From Chloroflexi bacterium RBG_16_57_11 (GTDB lineage Bacteria > Chloroflexota > Anaerolineae > Anaerolineales > UBA4823), in contig MGNS01000165.1 in assembly GCA_001795165.1 (NCBI GenBank), forward strand, positions 4,485 through 28,161: a stretch of 23,677 bases of DNA. Direction: 5' to 3'. How positions within the stretch are numbered: the first letter of the stretch is position 1; every line of letters starts with the position of its first letter. This document shows positions 15,862-23,571 of the stretch, one piece after another. Made by a program: the position numbers and the translations under genes. The notes beneath the pieces were generated by a model. It ran no database searches and was not told the origin of the DNA. It saw nothing but the letters and a program-made list of their open reading frames with translations.

Positions 15862-17604
15862 TCAGGATTTATAGATAACGCCACGGCTTCTGCGCCCATC
15901 AACCCGAATCCTTAAAGGCGCTGAAAGCCTCACATGACGGACAAAGCGTGTTTCGTCTACAACTTCCTGCTTTTCCAGCCAAGTCCAATCAATTGTGAAC
16001 TTTTGTCCGAAAGGCATGGAGAAATATTTGACGCCCAGGTTGATCATATTGTGGAAATAATGCGACCCCTGGCTCAATTCGACTCTCACGTTTTCCTGTG
16101 TGGCCTCAACAATCACCTTTGCTCCACACACCTGCCCCCACTGTACCGGGATGCCAAGCCAGGGATCGGCCGTCCCCAACCTGCCAAAAACAATCAACAT
16201 GTATGGAGTGTTGGTGGCCAATAATCGACTGTTGTGCTGTTCCAGCTCGGGCACAATTGCCTTGGTGTGCTTTAGGTCGAAGCTGCCCGGTTTAACATAT
16301 ACCACATCATGGAGGCTATCCACTGCGCCATTTCCGAGCACATTCTTCGATGAGACCAACACGTTTTCGTCTGTCAGCTCCCTTTCGGAAACCTCTACCA
16401 CATCCATCGGGACGGCCATTGCCCGAACCTGGACGAATCCAAACCTATGCGGAGTAAACGTCATGGCAAACTCGATTTCTACTGGCGCACCAAATTTTTG
16501 CTCGCAGATGGACAGCAGGGACTTGATAAGATCATTAAAGGGTACTTGCTTAAGGATCAGCAATGGAGCGAAAGTCAGCGCCCGTGGTCCCTTAAAGCCA
16601 GTCCCAATCGACAACCTGCCTGTCATGGCGTTGTATGTTGAAGCGAGATATTGTAATGAGCCATCTTCTTCTGCTGCCACGATATTCTCATGACGAAGAT
16701 ATTCCACCTCGCTGATCGGATCATAATCGGCTGGCTCACCCATATTCACCACCCAGAACTCGTTTTGGGTGCCGTTGAGCAAGTTCTCAACCGATCCAAA
16801 AGGCGGCTCTGCCTGGGGGAAGGCTGGTGAAAACCCCCACGATATCCCTCCATCCACCACCGTCTTACCCAGACCCAACGCCAGGTTCACAACCCCATCT
16901 TGAGGTTTGGCAGGTTTGAACGGGTAATAGTTGTAGGATCGTGCAACTCCGGCAAGCTCTGGATAGAACCGGTTTCGGTAGCGTTTTCCTACCAGCTCCT
17001 GGATGATCACCGCCATTTTTTCGTCGCTGTCCTGGTATCCGAGGGCCTTTCGGTAATCTTTAGCGCCCCGGAAAAAAGTGGAGGCGTAGATGTATTTGAC
17101 TGCTTCGCTCAATTGCCGAAAGCGGATATCCGGGTCATATTCGTCGTTAGGGATCATCTTCGTGCGGTAGATCCCGGCAAACGGCGCGTTCATCGTGTCC
17201 TCCAACAGGCTGGATGAACGAACGGCTAAGGGAGTGTGCACCTGCTCGACAATCGACCGCAGGTCACCCAGCACCTCAAAGGGCAGCTCTGCCCGCTGAA
17301 ATTCATGGCCGATGCGCTCATCTGGCATGTCCGAGAGCGGGAGATCGGATAGGTGGTTCTGTTCAAGAAAAGCGCTAAAGACATCTGTGCAAAGGATCGC
17401 CATGGAGGGGATTTCAATGCTTATCCCAGGAAATTTCGCCAGCTCAAATTCAGAGTGCAGTACATCACTGACGAACGCCAACCCTTCGGCTTTTCCACCT
17501 ATTTCACCTCTACCCAGGCAACTCAGCGGTGTATCTGGGTCCAGGAAATTGCGATTGAAATCGATTAGCTGTGAGCGAAACGAACTCCGGGATTTCACGT
17601 TCAT
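15862..17604 (-). CDS. Compact PPDK_N (ATP-grasp) domain protein, GDH-linked
   Basis: At 580 aa this is the shortest of the three PPDK_N proteins, lacking their N-terminal extensions. GGK Lys38 and VRSSS Arg129 start the ATP-grasp fold, which continues through FAGIYRT and IIQELVGKRY to Glu378 (EIEF) and Gln392 (VQVR). The C-terminal module is more divergent than in the other two (FGRLGTAD 473-480) but keeps the invariant His515 in GSHYFHN. The swivelling phospho-His and PEP-utilising domains are absent. AGAGGG lies 10 nt before the ATG. The gene starts 18 nt after the second GDH and precedes the 1063-aa fusion by 7 nt, so all three are surely co-expressed. A partner role for the GDH-like protein just upstream is suggested by position only. 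Confidence 0.85.
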   Translation of the reverse strand: MNVKSRSSFRSQLIDFNRNFLDPDTPLSCLGRGEIGGKAEGLAFVSDVLHSEFELAKFPGISIEIPSMAILCTDVFSAFLEQNHLSDLPLSDMPDERIGHEFQRAELPFEVLGDLRSIVEQVHTPLAVRSSSLLEDTMNAPFAGIYRTKMIPNDEYDPDIRFRQLSEAVKYIYASTFFRGAKDYRKALGYQDSDEKMAVIIQELVGKRYRNRFYPELAGVARSYNYYPFKPAKPQDGVVNLALGLGKTVVDGGISWGFSPAFPQAEPPFGSVENLLNGTQNEFWVVNMGEPADYDPISEVEYLRHENIVAAEEDGSLQYLASTYNAMTGRLSIGTGFKGPRALTFAPLLILKQVPFNDLIKSLLSICEQKFGAPVEIEFAMTFTPHRFGFVQVRAMAVPMDVVEVSERELTDENVLVSSKNVLGNGAVDSLHDVVYVKPGSFDLKHTKAIVPELEQHNSRLLATNTPYMLIVFGRLGTADPWLGIPVQWGQVCGAKVIVEATQENVRVELSQGSHYFHNMINLGVKYFSMPFGQKFTIDWTWLEKQEVVDETRFVRHVRLSAPLRIRVDGRRSRGVIYKS

Positions 17605-17622
17605 CCTCTACTTTCCCTCTCG

Positions 17623-18909
17623 TCAAACCCAGCCACGCTCCTGGCAGGCACGTGTCACTCGCTCGACAGAAATGATGTAAGCTGCCTCGCGTAAGGGCAT
17701 TTTGCGACTTTGGGAAAATTGAGTGACATCGCGAAACGCCGTGGTCATATGTACATCCAATTTCCCAAACACCTCATCTCGCTTCCAATAATAGTTCATA
17801 TTGCTTTGCACCTGCTCAAAATAACTACACGTAGCCCCTCCGGCATTCGCCAGGATATCCGGGATGACCAGGATGTCACGCTGGACAAGCAATGGATCGG
17901 CTTCTGGGTTTGTCGGTCCGTCTGCGCCTTCGGCGATGATCTTCACTCGGGGGCTGATTATCTCAGCGTTCTCAACGGTTATCTGGTTCTCGAGGGCTGA
18001 AGGCACCAGTATGTCGACCTCCTGTTCAAGCCACGCCTCGCCAGGCAGGCACTCATAGCCCATCTCGATCGCTTTCGTTTTGTTGATCTCCCCAAATGCG
18101 TTGGTGATCGTCAATAACTCATCCGGGTCGATGCCTTGAGGTTTACGGTAGGCATAAGCAGTCCGTTCCGCCTGATCCCAGCTAGAGACACAAGTAGCCA
18201 CTCCGCCCATCTTGCGATAGAGCTGGATGGCATGTTGGGCAACATTTCCGAAACCCTGAAAGCTGGCAGTCGTGTCCGTTGGCTTAATATCCAGATCTCT
18301 AAGCGCTTCGCGCACTATGATCATTAACCCAAAACCTGTGGCCTCTTTTCTGCCTGCTGAGCCACCCAGACCCACTGGCTTCCCGGTAATGAAGCCGGGG
18401 CTCTTGTGGAAATGGATCGCTTCGTATTCATCCAGCATCCACAGCATGTGTTGAGCGGTAGTCATTAAATCCGGCGAGGGCACATCCCAATCGGGGCCAA
18501 CATTTCGGGCGACCTGCCGTACCCAGCCTCGACACAGGCGTTCTTGTTCCTTGGGGCTAAGATTGTGCGGATCACAAATCACACCACCCATGCTACCGCC
18601 CAGGGGTAAATCCGCTACGGCGCATCTCCAGGTGTTCCACATCGCCAGCGCTCGCACCGTATCTACAGTCTCGAGGGGATGAAAGCGGATGCCACCTTTG
18701 CAAGGGCCGCGCGCATCGTTGTGCTGGATACGATAACCGCGGAAAACATTTATATTACCGTCATCCATGCAAACCGGGATGCTGAAATGGTATTCGCGTA
18801 TTGGAACGCGTAACAGATCGCGCGCGGCAGGGCTTAAGGCAAGCAGGTCGGCTGCGCGATCAAATTGCGTTTGAGCAGCCTCATAGGGGTTGTATAGCCT
18901 AGGGGTCAT
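17623..18909 (-). CDS. Glutamate dehydrogenase-like protein lacking the catalytic lysine (probable pseudo-enzyme)
   Basis: The 428-aa protein aligns end to end with Bacillus RocG/GudB-type GDH: CKGGIRFHP, GFITGKPVGLGGS, ALENQIT, EGADGPTNPEAD, PDILANAGGATCSYFEQVQ. Substrate Lys71 (KGG), the catalytic-type Asp147 (VPSPD) and the Rossmann motif GFGNVA (219-224) are kept. However, the family motif GG-x-KGG reads GGSMGG, so the catalytic Lys is Met107 (codon ATG at 18589-18591), and the nearby active-site Lys is Arg95. In C. symbiosum the matching Lys125 is the catalytic residue, so normal dehydrogenase activity is unlikely. The frame is intact and uninterrupted, so it is kept for some function, perhaps sensing glutamate, 2-oxoglutarate or NAD(P)H, or forming mixed hexamers. 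Its start overlaps the response regulator by 11 nt. Confidence 0.9.
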   Translation of the reverse strand: MTPRLYNPYEAAQTQFDRAADLLALSPAARDLLRVPIREYHFSIPVCMDDGNINVFRGYRIQHNDARGPCKGGIRFHPLETVDTVRALAMWNTWRCAVADLPLGGSMGGVICDPHNLSPKEQERLCRGWVRQVARNVGPDWDVPSPDLMTTAQHMLWMLDEYEAIHFHKSPGFITGKPVGLGGSAGRKEATGFGLMIIVREALRDLDIKPTDTTASFQGFGNVAQHAIQLYRKMGGVATCVSSWDQAERTAYAYRKPQGIDPDELLTITNAFGEINKTKAIEMGYECLPGEAWLEQEVDILVPSALENQITVENAEIISPRVKIIAEGADGPTNPEADPLLVQRDILVIPDILANAGGATCSYFEQVQSNMNYYWKRDEVFGKLDVHMTTAFRDVTQFSQSRKMPLREAAYIISVERVTRACQERGWV

Positions 18910-19654
18910 GTTGACCGTCTTTCTGCATATCTTCGCGATGTTCTTCGTCAGGTACCACCAACATATATCCCACGCCGGGACTGCTAAGGATCAGGCTGGG
19001 ATTTGCCGGGTCGGTTTCGAGTTTTTTACGCAGGTAATGGATGTAAGAGCGCAGATAATCCAGATCATCCCGATACTCTGCACCCCACACTCGGGTAAGC
19101 AGGTGTTCATGGACGAGCACTTGGTTTGGGTGGATCGCCAACTCGTGTAGCAGGCTATATTCGGTCGGCGTCAGGTAAACCTCGCGCTCACCGATCGTCA
19201 CTCGACGGCGTGCCAGGTCGATGTGCAGGTCTCCACACACAATATCAGGTGGAGCGACTTGAGCCCGTTCGCTCTGCGAGCGCTTGAGCACAGCGCGAAT
19301 GCGCGCCAGCAGCTCTTTCGAGCTGAAGGGCTTTGTGATGTAGTCGTCAGCCCCCATTTCAAAACCTTGCAACATATCGCTCTCACGTACTTTGGCGGTC
19401 AACATAATAATGGGCACATTCGAGAATTCGCGCAGGCGACCTGCCACCTGGTAACCGTCCATGGTTCCTGGAAGCATAATATCGAGTAAAACCAGGTCAG
19501 GCTGTTCCAGCGCGGTTAATTCAATAGCACTCTCACCACTGAAAGCGGCCAACATCTCGAATCCGGTTGCGCCGAGTACTTCCCGGACCAGTTGAACCAC
19601 CCGGGGTTCGTCATCGACCAGTAATATGCGCGGTTTCTCTCGAGTGGATACCAT
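18899..19654 (-). CDS. OmpR/PhoB-family response regulator
   Basis: The 251-aa protein has a receiver domain (about 8-120) with the acidic pair DD (14-15), phospho-acceptor Asp58 (LLDIMLPG), Thr86 (MLTAK) and Lys108 (TKPF). A winged-helix DNA-binding domain (about 135-235) follows: LTPTEYSLLHELA, RVWGAEY, and YIHYLRKKLE leading to GVGYML. The arrangement is KdpE/PhoB-like. It starts 5 nt after the kinase stop codon, and its own end overlaps the GDH-like gene, so the pair is built into that operon. It probably controls this operon and perhaps gdhA. No repeated operator was identified upstream of either. Confidence 0.93.
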   Translation of the reverse strand: MVSTREKPRILLVDDEPRVVQLVREVLGATGFEMLAAFSGESAIELTALEQPDLVLLDIMLPGTMDGYQVAGRLREFSNVPIIMLTAKVRESDMLQGFEMGADDYITKPFSSKELLARIRAVLKRSQSERAQVAPPDIVCGDLHIDLARRRVTIGEREVYLTPTEYSLLHELAIHPNQVLVHEHLLTRVWGAEYRDDLDYLRSYIHYLRKKLETDPANPSLILSSPGVGYMLVVPDEEHREDMQKDGQHDP

Positions 19655-19658
19655 CAGC

Positions 19659-20930
19659 CTATATCTCCAGCATCTTCGGAAGAGAGAAGTAGATGCTTGT
19701 CCCTTCGCTCAGCTTGCTCTCGGCCCAAATTCTCCCGCCGTGGGCTTCCACAATGGCCCGGGCGATGGGTAACCCCAGGCCGGTGCCAGGAATTTGAAGG
19801 TTCGTAGGCGAGCGGACGCGGAAATAGCGCTCGAACAAGGGGATCAGGTCTTCAGGAGAGATACCTATGCCCTGGTCAGCTATGACAACTACCACATCGT
19901 TCGGACGCAACTCGCCACGGATGACGATTAACCCCCCTTGCGAAGAGTACTTTACGGCGTTATCCAGGATGTTTCTGAAAACCTGTTTGATCCAGCGAGG
20001 ATCGGCTTCCAGGATCGGAAATGTGGCTGGGAAGTCAACAATGATATGGTGAGCATCCGTGCGACGCTGGACTTCCTCCGCTACCTGGTGAGCAATGAAT
20101 GGTATCCGTACCGGTTGTCGTTCCATGATGAGCTGGTCTACCTCTATCATCGAAGAATCGAGGATGTCCGTCAGCATGCTCTGCATGTTATTGCACTCTT
20201 GTTCGATCATTCGCAGGAATTCCTGGCGTTTATCGTTGCTCCAATCCACTTCGTCTAAAAGCAAAGCAGACGAAAAACCCTGGATGGCGGTTAGCGGCAT
20301 ACGTAGTTCGTGCGAAAGGGTCGCCAGCACCTCTGAACGTAACCGTTCTGCCCGTCGCTCCGCCCGAATGGCATCCGCCTGAGTTGCCAGACGATCGCGA
20401 TCGATTGCCAGAGCGATCAAGTCTGCAATTGTTTGAAGAAATGGCATGTCGCCATTTGAGAACATTGCCGGGCCGCGGATGGTCTCTAGTATCAACACCC
20501 CTAGCTTGTGCTCGCCCACTGAAATCGGAGCTGCCAGGGTGCAGCACGGCAACGCCTCTGATCCAAGCGCTCGAGCCATCACTGCCCGATTGGAAGGGCG
20601 CATATCTTCCATTGCATTGGCAACCTGGTCCGGGGTATGGAAGAGACATACTTTCCCCGCATCAAATACCTTGCCCGTAACCGACTCACCTGCCCTCAGG
20701 CCTAACTCACTAAGCACCTCCAGGTTATAGCCGAACCCTGCCGACGGTCTAAATAATCCCGAGTCCTGATCCCATAACATTACTGCACCGGCTTCGGCAG
20801 GTTCGATGACGCCGATGATTTTTTGAACAACTGCATTGAGCAATTCTGGCAGTTCCAGCGGCAAAGTCAGGGTCTTGGCGACCTCGGTCAAGGCATACAA
20901 TTCGCGCTGGAGCCTCTCGACATCGGTCAT
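19659..20930 (-). CDS. Cytosolic GAF-domain histidine kinase
   Basis: The 423-aa protein has no signal peptide or membrane segment. A GAF domain (about 15-180) precedes the dimerisation/phospho-acceptor region with His207 in ATLSHELRMPLTA. The ATP-binding domain has N-box NILDNAVKYS (320-329), G1 DQGIG (352-356), F-box LFERYF (365-370) and G2 GTGLGL (382-387), so it should be active. The GAF domain implies an intracellular ligand or redox cue; an LPCCTLAAP stretch puts two adjacent cysteines in it. It is the first gene of the operon that continues with the regulator, the GDH-like protein and two PPDK_N proteins. A good -10 box (20978-20983) lies 48 nt upstream. Confidence 0.93.
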   Translation of the reverse strand: MTDVERLQRELYALTEVAKTLTLPLELPELLNAVVQKIIGVIEPAEAGAVMLWDQDSGLFRPSAGFGYNLEVLSELGLRAGESVTGKVFDAGKVCLFHTPDQVANAMEDMRPSNRAVMARALGSEALPCCTLAAPISVGEHKLGVLILETIRGPAMFSNGDMPFLQTIADLIALAIDRDRLATQADAIRAERRAERLRSEVLATLSHELRMPLTAIQGFSSALLLDEVDWSNDKRQEFLRMIEQECNNMQSMLTDILDSSMIEVDQLIMERQPVRIPFIAHQVAEEVQRRTDAHHIIVDFPATFPILEADPRWIKQVFRNILDNAVKYSSQGGLIVIRGELRPNDVVVVIADQGIGISPEDLIPLFERYFRVRSPTNLQIPGTGLGLPIARAIVEAHGGRIWAESKLSEGTSIYFSLPKMLEI

Positions 20931-20977
20931 AATCGGCAGGCGGAGTCAGATTCGTAAAATTCGAAATCCTGGCAAAT

Positions 20978-20983
20978 ATTATA
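20978..20983 (-). promoter_or_regulatory. Promoter -10 box for the histidine kinase operon
   Basis: A perfect TATAAT lies on the minus strand in an AT-rich gap. The -35 region near 21000-21006 is poor, so the promoter may rely on an activator, possibly the operon's own response regulator. The leader would be about 40 nt. Confidence 0.45.
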
Positions 20984-21023
20984 TATCACAAGCTGCATAA
21001 AATGATTAACGCAAATTTGGTCT

Positions 21024-21329
21024 TCAGCGGCGGAGAAGCAGGAGCACCCCGGCGGCCATCGCAACCAATCCTAGCAAAATTTCTTGGGAAGGCAAGCTCA
21101 CATTTAATAAAGCCAAAGCTCCCACCAGGATCAGCCAGATAGCGAGCAAGATGCCCCCCAGGTTGCGGGACAGCCTGATTTGCGCTCCGCCGAGCAGCAG
21201 CAATACACCTGCGGCGATCGCCAGAGCAGATAATATCAGGGAAGCGGAAGGCAGGCTCACCTTGAAGAGGGTCAACGCGCCAGAAGCAATCAGATAGATA
21301 GCCAGGAGAGGAATAGCCCATTTACGCAT
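21024..21329 (-). CDS. Small membrane protein with an internal duplication
   Basis: The 101-aa, very hydrophobic protein consists of two similar halves of about 45 residues. LLAIYLIASGALTLFKVSLP in the first half matches LLAIWLILVGALALLNVSLP in the second, and each half continues to AAGVLLLL. Four transmembrane helices are likely. The function is unknown. The start at 21329 is chosen because GGAG lies 7 nt before it; an in-frame ATG at 21374 would overlap the upstream gene. It follows the M50-like gene by 29 nt and is probably co-transcribed with it. Confidence 0.7.
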   Translation of the reverse strand: MRKWAIPLLAIYLIASGALTLFKVSLPSASLILSALAIAAGVLLLLGGAQIRLSRNLGGILLAIWLILVGALALLNVSLPSQEILLGLVAMAAGVLLLLRR

Positions 21330-21358
21330 TGTGTGACTCCGAGACTTGATGATGATGT

Positions 21359-21883
21359 TTATTTGCCCCACCACGCCAGCAAGGTGCTGCCATCGGTGAA
21401 GCCGAGTGGGAGGAAGGCGCCAATACCGAGCACCAACAAGTTATCCAGCATTAAGATGATTAACACCCCTCCAATCAAGTCATTGTTGGGGTAGACAAGC
21501 CACGCCAGCAGGCCGGCCAGACCGCCGAACAGGATACTTGCGGCCGGCCCGCCAAGGGCACGGCGGATGTGAACGCGGCCGGGTAGAGACGGCTCGTCGT
21601 CCGGATAGAGCGACTGGCCCAAGATGAACCAGAAACGTACGCCTGTCATTGGGTAGCCGGTGCTGCGGGCGGCGGAAGCGTGCCCAAGCTGGTGCACCAG
21701 CTCAGAAAGCCAATGCAGCATGGTACAGATCAGACCGAAAAGGAGGGCTGCGCCCGGATCCGCCGACAATAACCAGCCCAGGATGGCAAACAACGCCCAG
21801 AGCAACAGCGTGCCATAGATGGCAGTGCGGCGGGCACTCAGATCGAGCCCGGCAATGCGACCCAAGAAAAGGGATTCCAACAT
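21359..21883 (-). CDS. M50 (site-2 protease)-like membrane protein with altered HExxH motif
   Basis: The 174-aa protein has several membrane segments. The M50 family metal motif HExGH appears as HQLGHA (His64, Gln65, His68), so both metal-binding His remain but the catalytic Glu is Gln. The second conserved element, an Asp late in the protein, is kept in LPLGFTDGSTLL (Asp164), and the GGPAAS stretch (~111-116) also fits. Zinc may still bind, but proteolysis is doubtful. The start at 21883 is fixed by a strong AAGGAG site; an in-frame ATG at 21928 has none. The family contains non-proteolytic members, so a structural or binding role is possible. It is followed by the small duplicated membrane protein. 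Confidence 0.7.
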   Translation of the reverse strand: MLESLFLGRIAGLDLSARRTAIYGTLLLWALFAILGWLLSADPGAALLFGLICTMLHWLSELVHQLGHASAARSTGYPMTGVRFWFILGQSLYPDDEPSLPGRVHIRRALGGPAASILFGGLAGLLAWLVYPNNDLIGGVLIILMLDNLLVLGIGAFLPLGFTDGSTLLAWWGK

Positions 21884-21890
21884 GGGTGAG

Positions 21891-21896
21891 CTCCTT
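21891..21896 (-). promoter_or_regulatory. Ribosome binding site deciding the M50-like start
   Basis: AAGGAG on the minus strand lies 7 nt before the ATG at 21883 and favours it over the in-frame ATG at 21928. Confidence 0.75.
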
Positions 21897-21985
21897 GTGT
21901 CTGTACAAGATCGATACAGTCGATCCATCCAAAAGCAATTCTACCGCGGAGTGGGGTAAATTTCGTCCGGGTAGTATAACCGGTT

Positions 21986-21991
21986 TATAAT
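21986..21991 (+). promoter_or_regulatory. Promoter -10 box for the SDR gene, nearly leaderless
   Basis: TATAAT lies 11 nt before the ATG at 22003. A start of transcription about 7 nt downstream would leave a leader of only a few nucleotides. The -35 region is weak. No full Shine-Dalgarno sequence is present (only CCAGG touching the ATG). Confidence 0.4.
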
Positions 21992-22002
21992 TCAGAACCA
22001 GG

Positions 22003-22713
22003 ATGGATGAGAGTCAGAGGAAAATTGCGCTGGTTACCGGCGCCAATCGTGGCATCGGTTATGAGGTTTGCCGTCAGCTCGCGCGCTCAGGGATGCAGGT
22101 GATCCTGACCAGCCGGGATGCAGCGAAGGGCGAGCGCGCGGCAGAATCCTTGCGGCGGGAAGGTGGCCAGCTCGAATACCATTTGCTCGATGTGACCGAA
22201 GCGAAGCACATAGAGCAGCTGCGGCAATGGATGGCAGAGCGTTACGGGCGGTTAGATGTCCTTGTGAACAATGCCGCTGTGTTGTTGGGCGAAGATCAAA
22301 GCGTGCTAAATGTACCAATCGACGTTGTGCGCACGACAATGGAGGTCAATTTTTATGGGCCGCTGAACCTGTGCCGGGCATTCGTGCCGATGATGAAGAA
22401 GACTGGTTATGGGCGGGTGGTGAACGTTTCTTCGGAGATGGGCTCGCTGGCGGGGATGGGCAGTGACAGCGCTGGTTACCGGGCTTCAAAGGCGGCCCTG
22501 AATGCCCTGACGCGCATCGTGGCCTCCGAAGTGCGAGCCTACAACATCAAAGTGAACTCGGCCTGCCCGGGCTGGGTGCGCAGTCAAATGGGTGGACCGC
22601 ACGCCTCGCGCAGCCTGGAACAGGGAGCAGCGACGATTGTGTGGCTGGCGACGCTTCCCAATGACGGTCCGAGCGGGGGGTTCTATCGGGATCAGAAGAT
22701 CGTACCGTGGTGA
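22003..22713 (+). CDS. Short-chain dehydrogenase/reductase (carbonyl reductase-like)
   Basis: The 236-aa classical SDR has the cofactor motif TGANRGIG (12-19), NNAA (89-92) and the catalytic set Ser143/144 (VNVSSEMG), Tyr159 and Lys163 (YRASK). CPGWVRSQMGG and the C-terminal DGPSGGFYRDQK resemble plant and animal carbonyl reductase-like SDRs that use NADPH. Arg38 after the second strand (TSRDA) supports NADP(H). The substrate is unknown. It is a cytosolic single-gene unit, divergent from the M50-like gene, with a likely leaderless mRNA. Confidence 0.9.
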   Translation: MDESQRKIALVTGANRGIGYEVCRQLARSGMQVILTSRDAAKGERAAESLRREGGQLEYHLLDVTEAKHIEQLRQWMAERYGRLDVLVNNAAVLLGEDQSVLNVPIDVVRTTMEVNFYGPLNLCRAFVPMMKKTGYGRVVNVSSEMGSLAGMGSDSAGYRASKAALNALTRIVASEVRAYNIKVNSACPGWVRSQMGGPHASRSLEQGAATIVWLATLPNDGPSGGFYRDQKIVPW

Positions 22714-22838
22714 GTATACGGTTGGTGGCGATTGTAGTTGGCATTTGGCATTTCGCTATAAGCAGATGGTGGATTGCGGTAGACAGTTTCCCAACAGCTA
22801 ATCTTGATAACTGAACGCAACACAAATTACACAAACAT

Positions 22839-22843
22839 GGAGG
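22839..22843 (+). promoter_or_regulatory. Ribosome binding site deciding the DUF4013 gene start
   Basis: GGAGG lies 5 nt before the ATG at 22849 and favours it over in-frame ATGs at 22804 and 22837. Confidence 0.75.
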
Positions 22844-22848
22844 ATCGT

Positions 22849-23559
22849 ATGGACATCGGCAAATCTATCACATTTGTTGCTGAAGATGAAAAATGGCTGG
22901 AGAAGTTGGGGATCGGTGCGCTGATTACCGCAGTACCAATCTTGAACTTTGCCTGGTCGGGATTTATGGTGGACTTGATGCGAAACGTCGCCGCAGGCGA
23001 ACCAAAGCCATTGCCAGGTTGGTCCGACCTGGGGGATAAATTTATCAAAGGGTTGATCATTACGCTAGCAGGCATGATTTACGCGCTGCCCGCCATCCTG
23101 GTGGGTTGTTTTTTGTTTGGACTGTCTTTTGTGCCGCTGATTGCAGTCAGCGGGGAAGGCGACCAGGGGCTAAACCAGGGATTAGCCCTCGGCTCAACCG
23201 GGCTGTTGATCGCAGCTGGCTGCTGTATCGGCCTGTATGCATTACTCATCAGCTTTGTCTTTCCAGGAGTTTTCATTAACTACTCCCGGCAAGGCTCCTT
23301 TGGTTCTTGCTTTCAATTTGGCGAGATTATGCGATTGATCACAGCGAACCTGGGCGAGTACGTCACCGCCTGGGTGGTGACGTTAGTCGCTGGATTGCTG
23401 GTGGGTTTTGTCATGGGTGTGGTCGGAATGTTGGTTGGATGGATCCCGTGCATCGGCTGGCTTTTCGTGTGGGCGATCAGCGCGATCGCCGGGGCGTATC
23501 TTGGGTCTGTGTATGCCCATTTATTTGGACAGGTTGGAGTGTCTTTCCTTAATCAATAA
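22849..23559 (+). CDS. DUF4013-type polytopic membrane protein
   Basis: The 236-aa protein opens with a short soluble segment FVAEDEKWLEKLGIGALI, followed by alternating hydrophobic stretches (about 5 membrane segments). It has a cytosolic-type stretch VDLMRNVAAGEPKPLPGWSD and a Gly-rich C-terminal half. RNVAAGE-x-x-LP-x-W-D is the hallmark of DUF4013 proteins, which are common in archaea and Chloroflexota and have no assigned function. A 135-bp gap separates it from the SDR gene, with no clear promoter seen. It ends 12 nt before the decarboxylase gene, so the two may be co-transcribed. Confidence 0.85.
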   Translation: MDIGKSITFVAEDEKWLEKLGIGALITAVPILNFAWSGFMVDLMRNVAAGEPKPLPGWSDLGDKFIKGLIITLAGMIYALPAILVGCFLFGLSFVPLIAVSGEGDQGLNQGLALGSTGLLIAAGCCIGLYALLISFVFPGVFINYSRQGSFGSCFQFGEIMRLITANLGEYVTAWVVTLVAGLLVGFVMGVVGMLVGWIPCIGWLFVWAISAIAGAYLGSVYAHLFGQVGVSFLNQ

Positions 23560-23571
23560 ATTGAGTTCGGC

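Noticed and set aside
7540..17604. Annotation of the three proteins as PEP synthase or pyruvate phosphate dikinase
   Set aside because: The phospho-His swivelling domain and the PEP-utilising barrel are missing from all three, so the full reaction cannot be expected.
21897..21925. Partial resemblance of TGTGTCTGTACAAGATCGATAC to the inverted repeat at 10117-10148
   Set aside because: The match is weak and the palindrome is imperfect, so a shared operator or mobile repeat is not supported.
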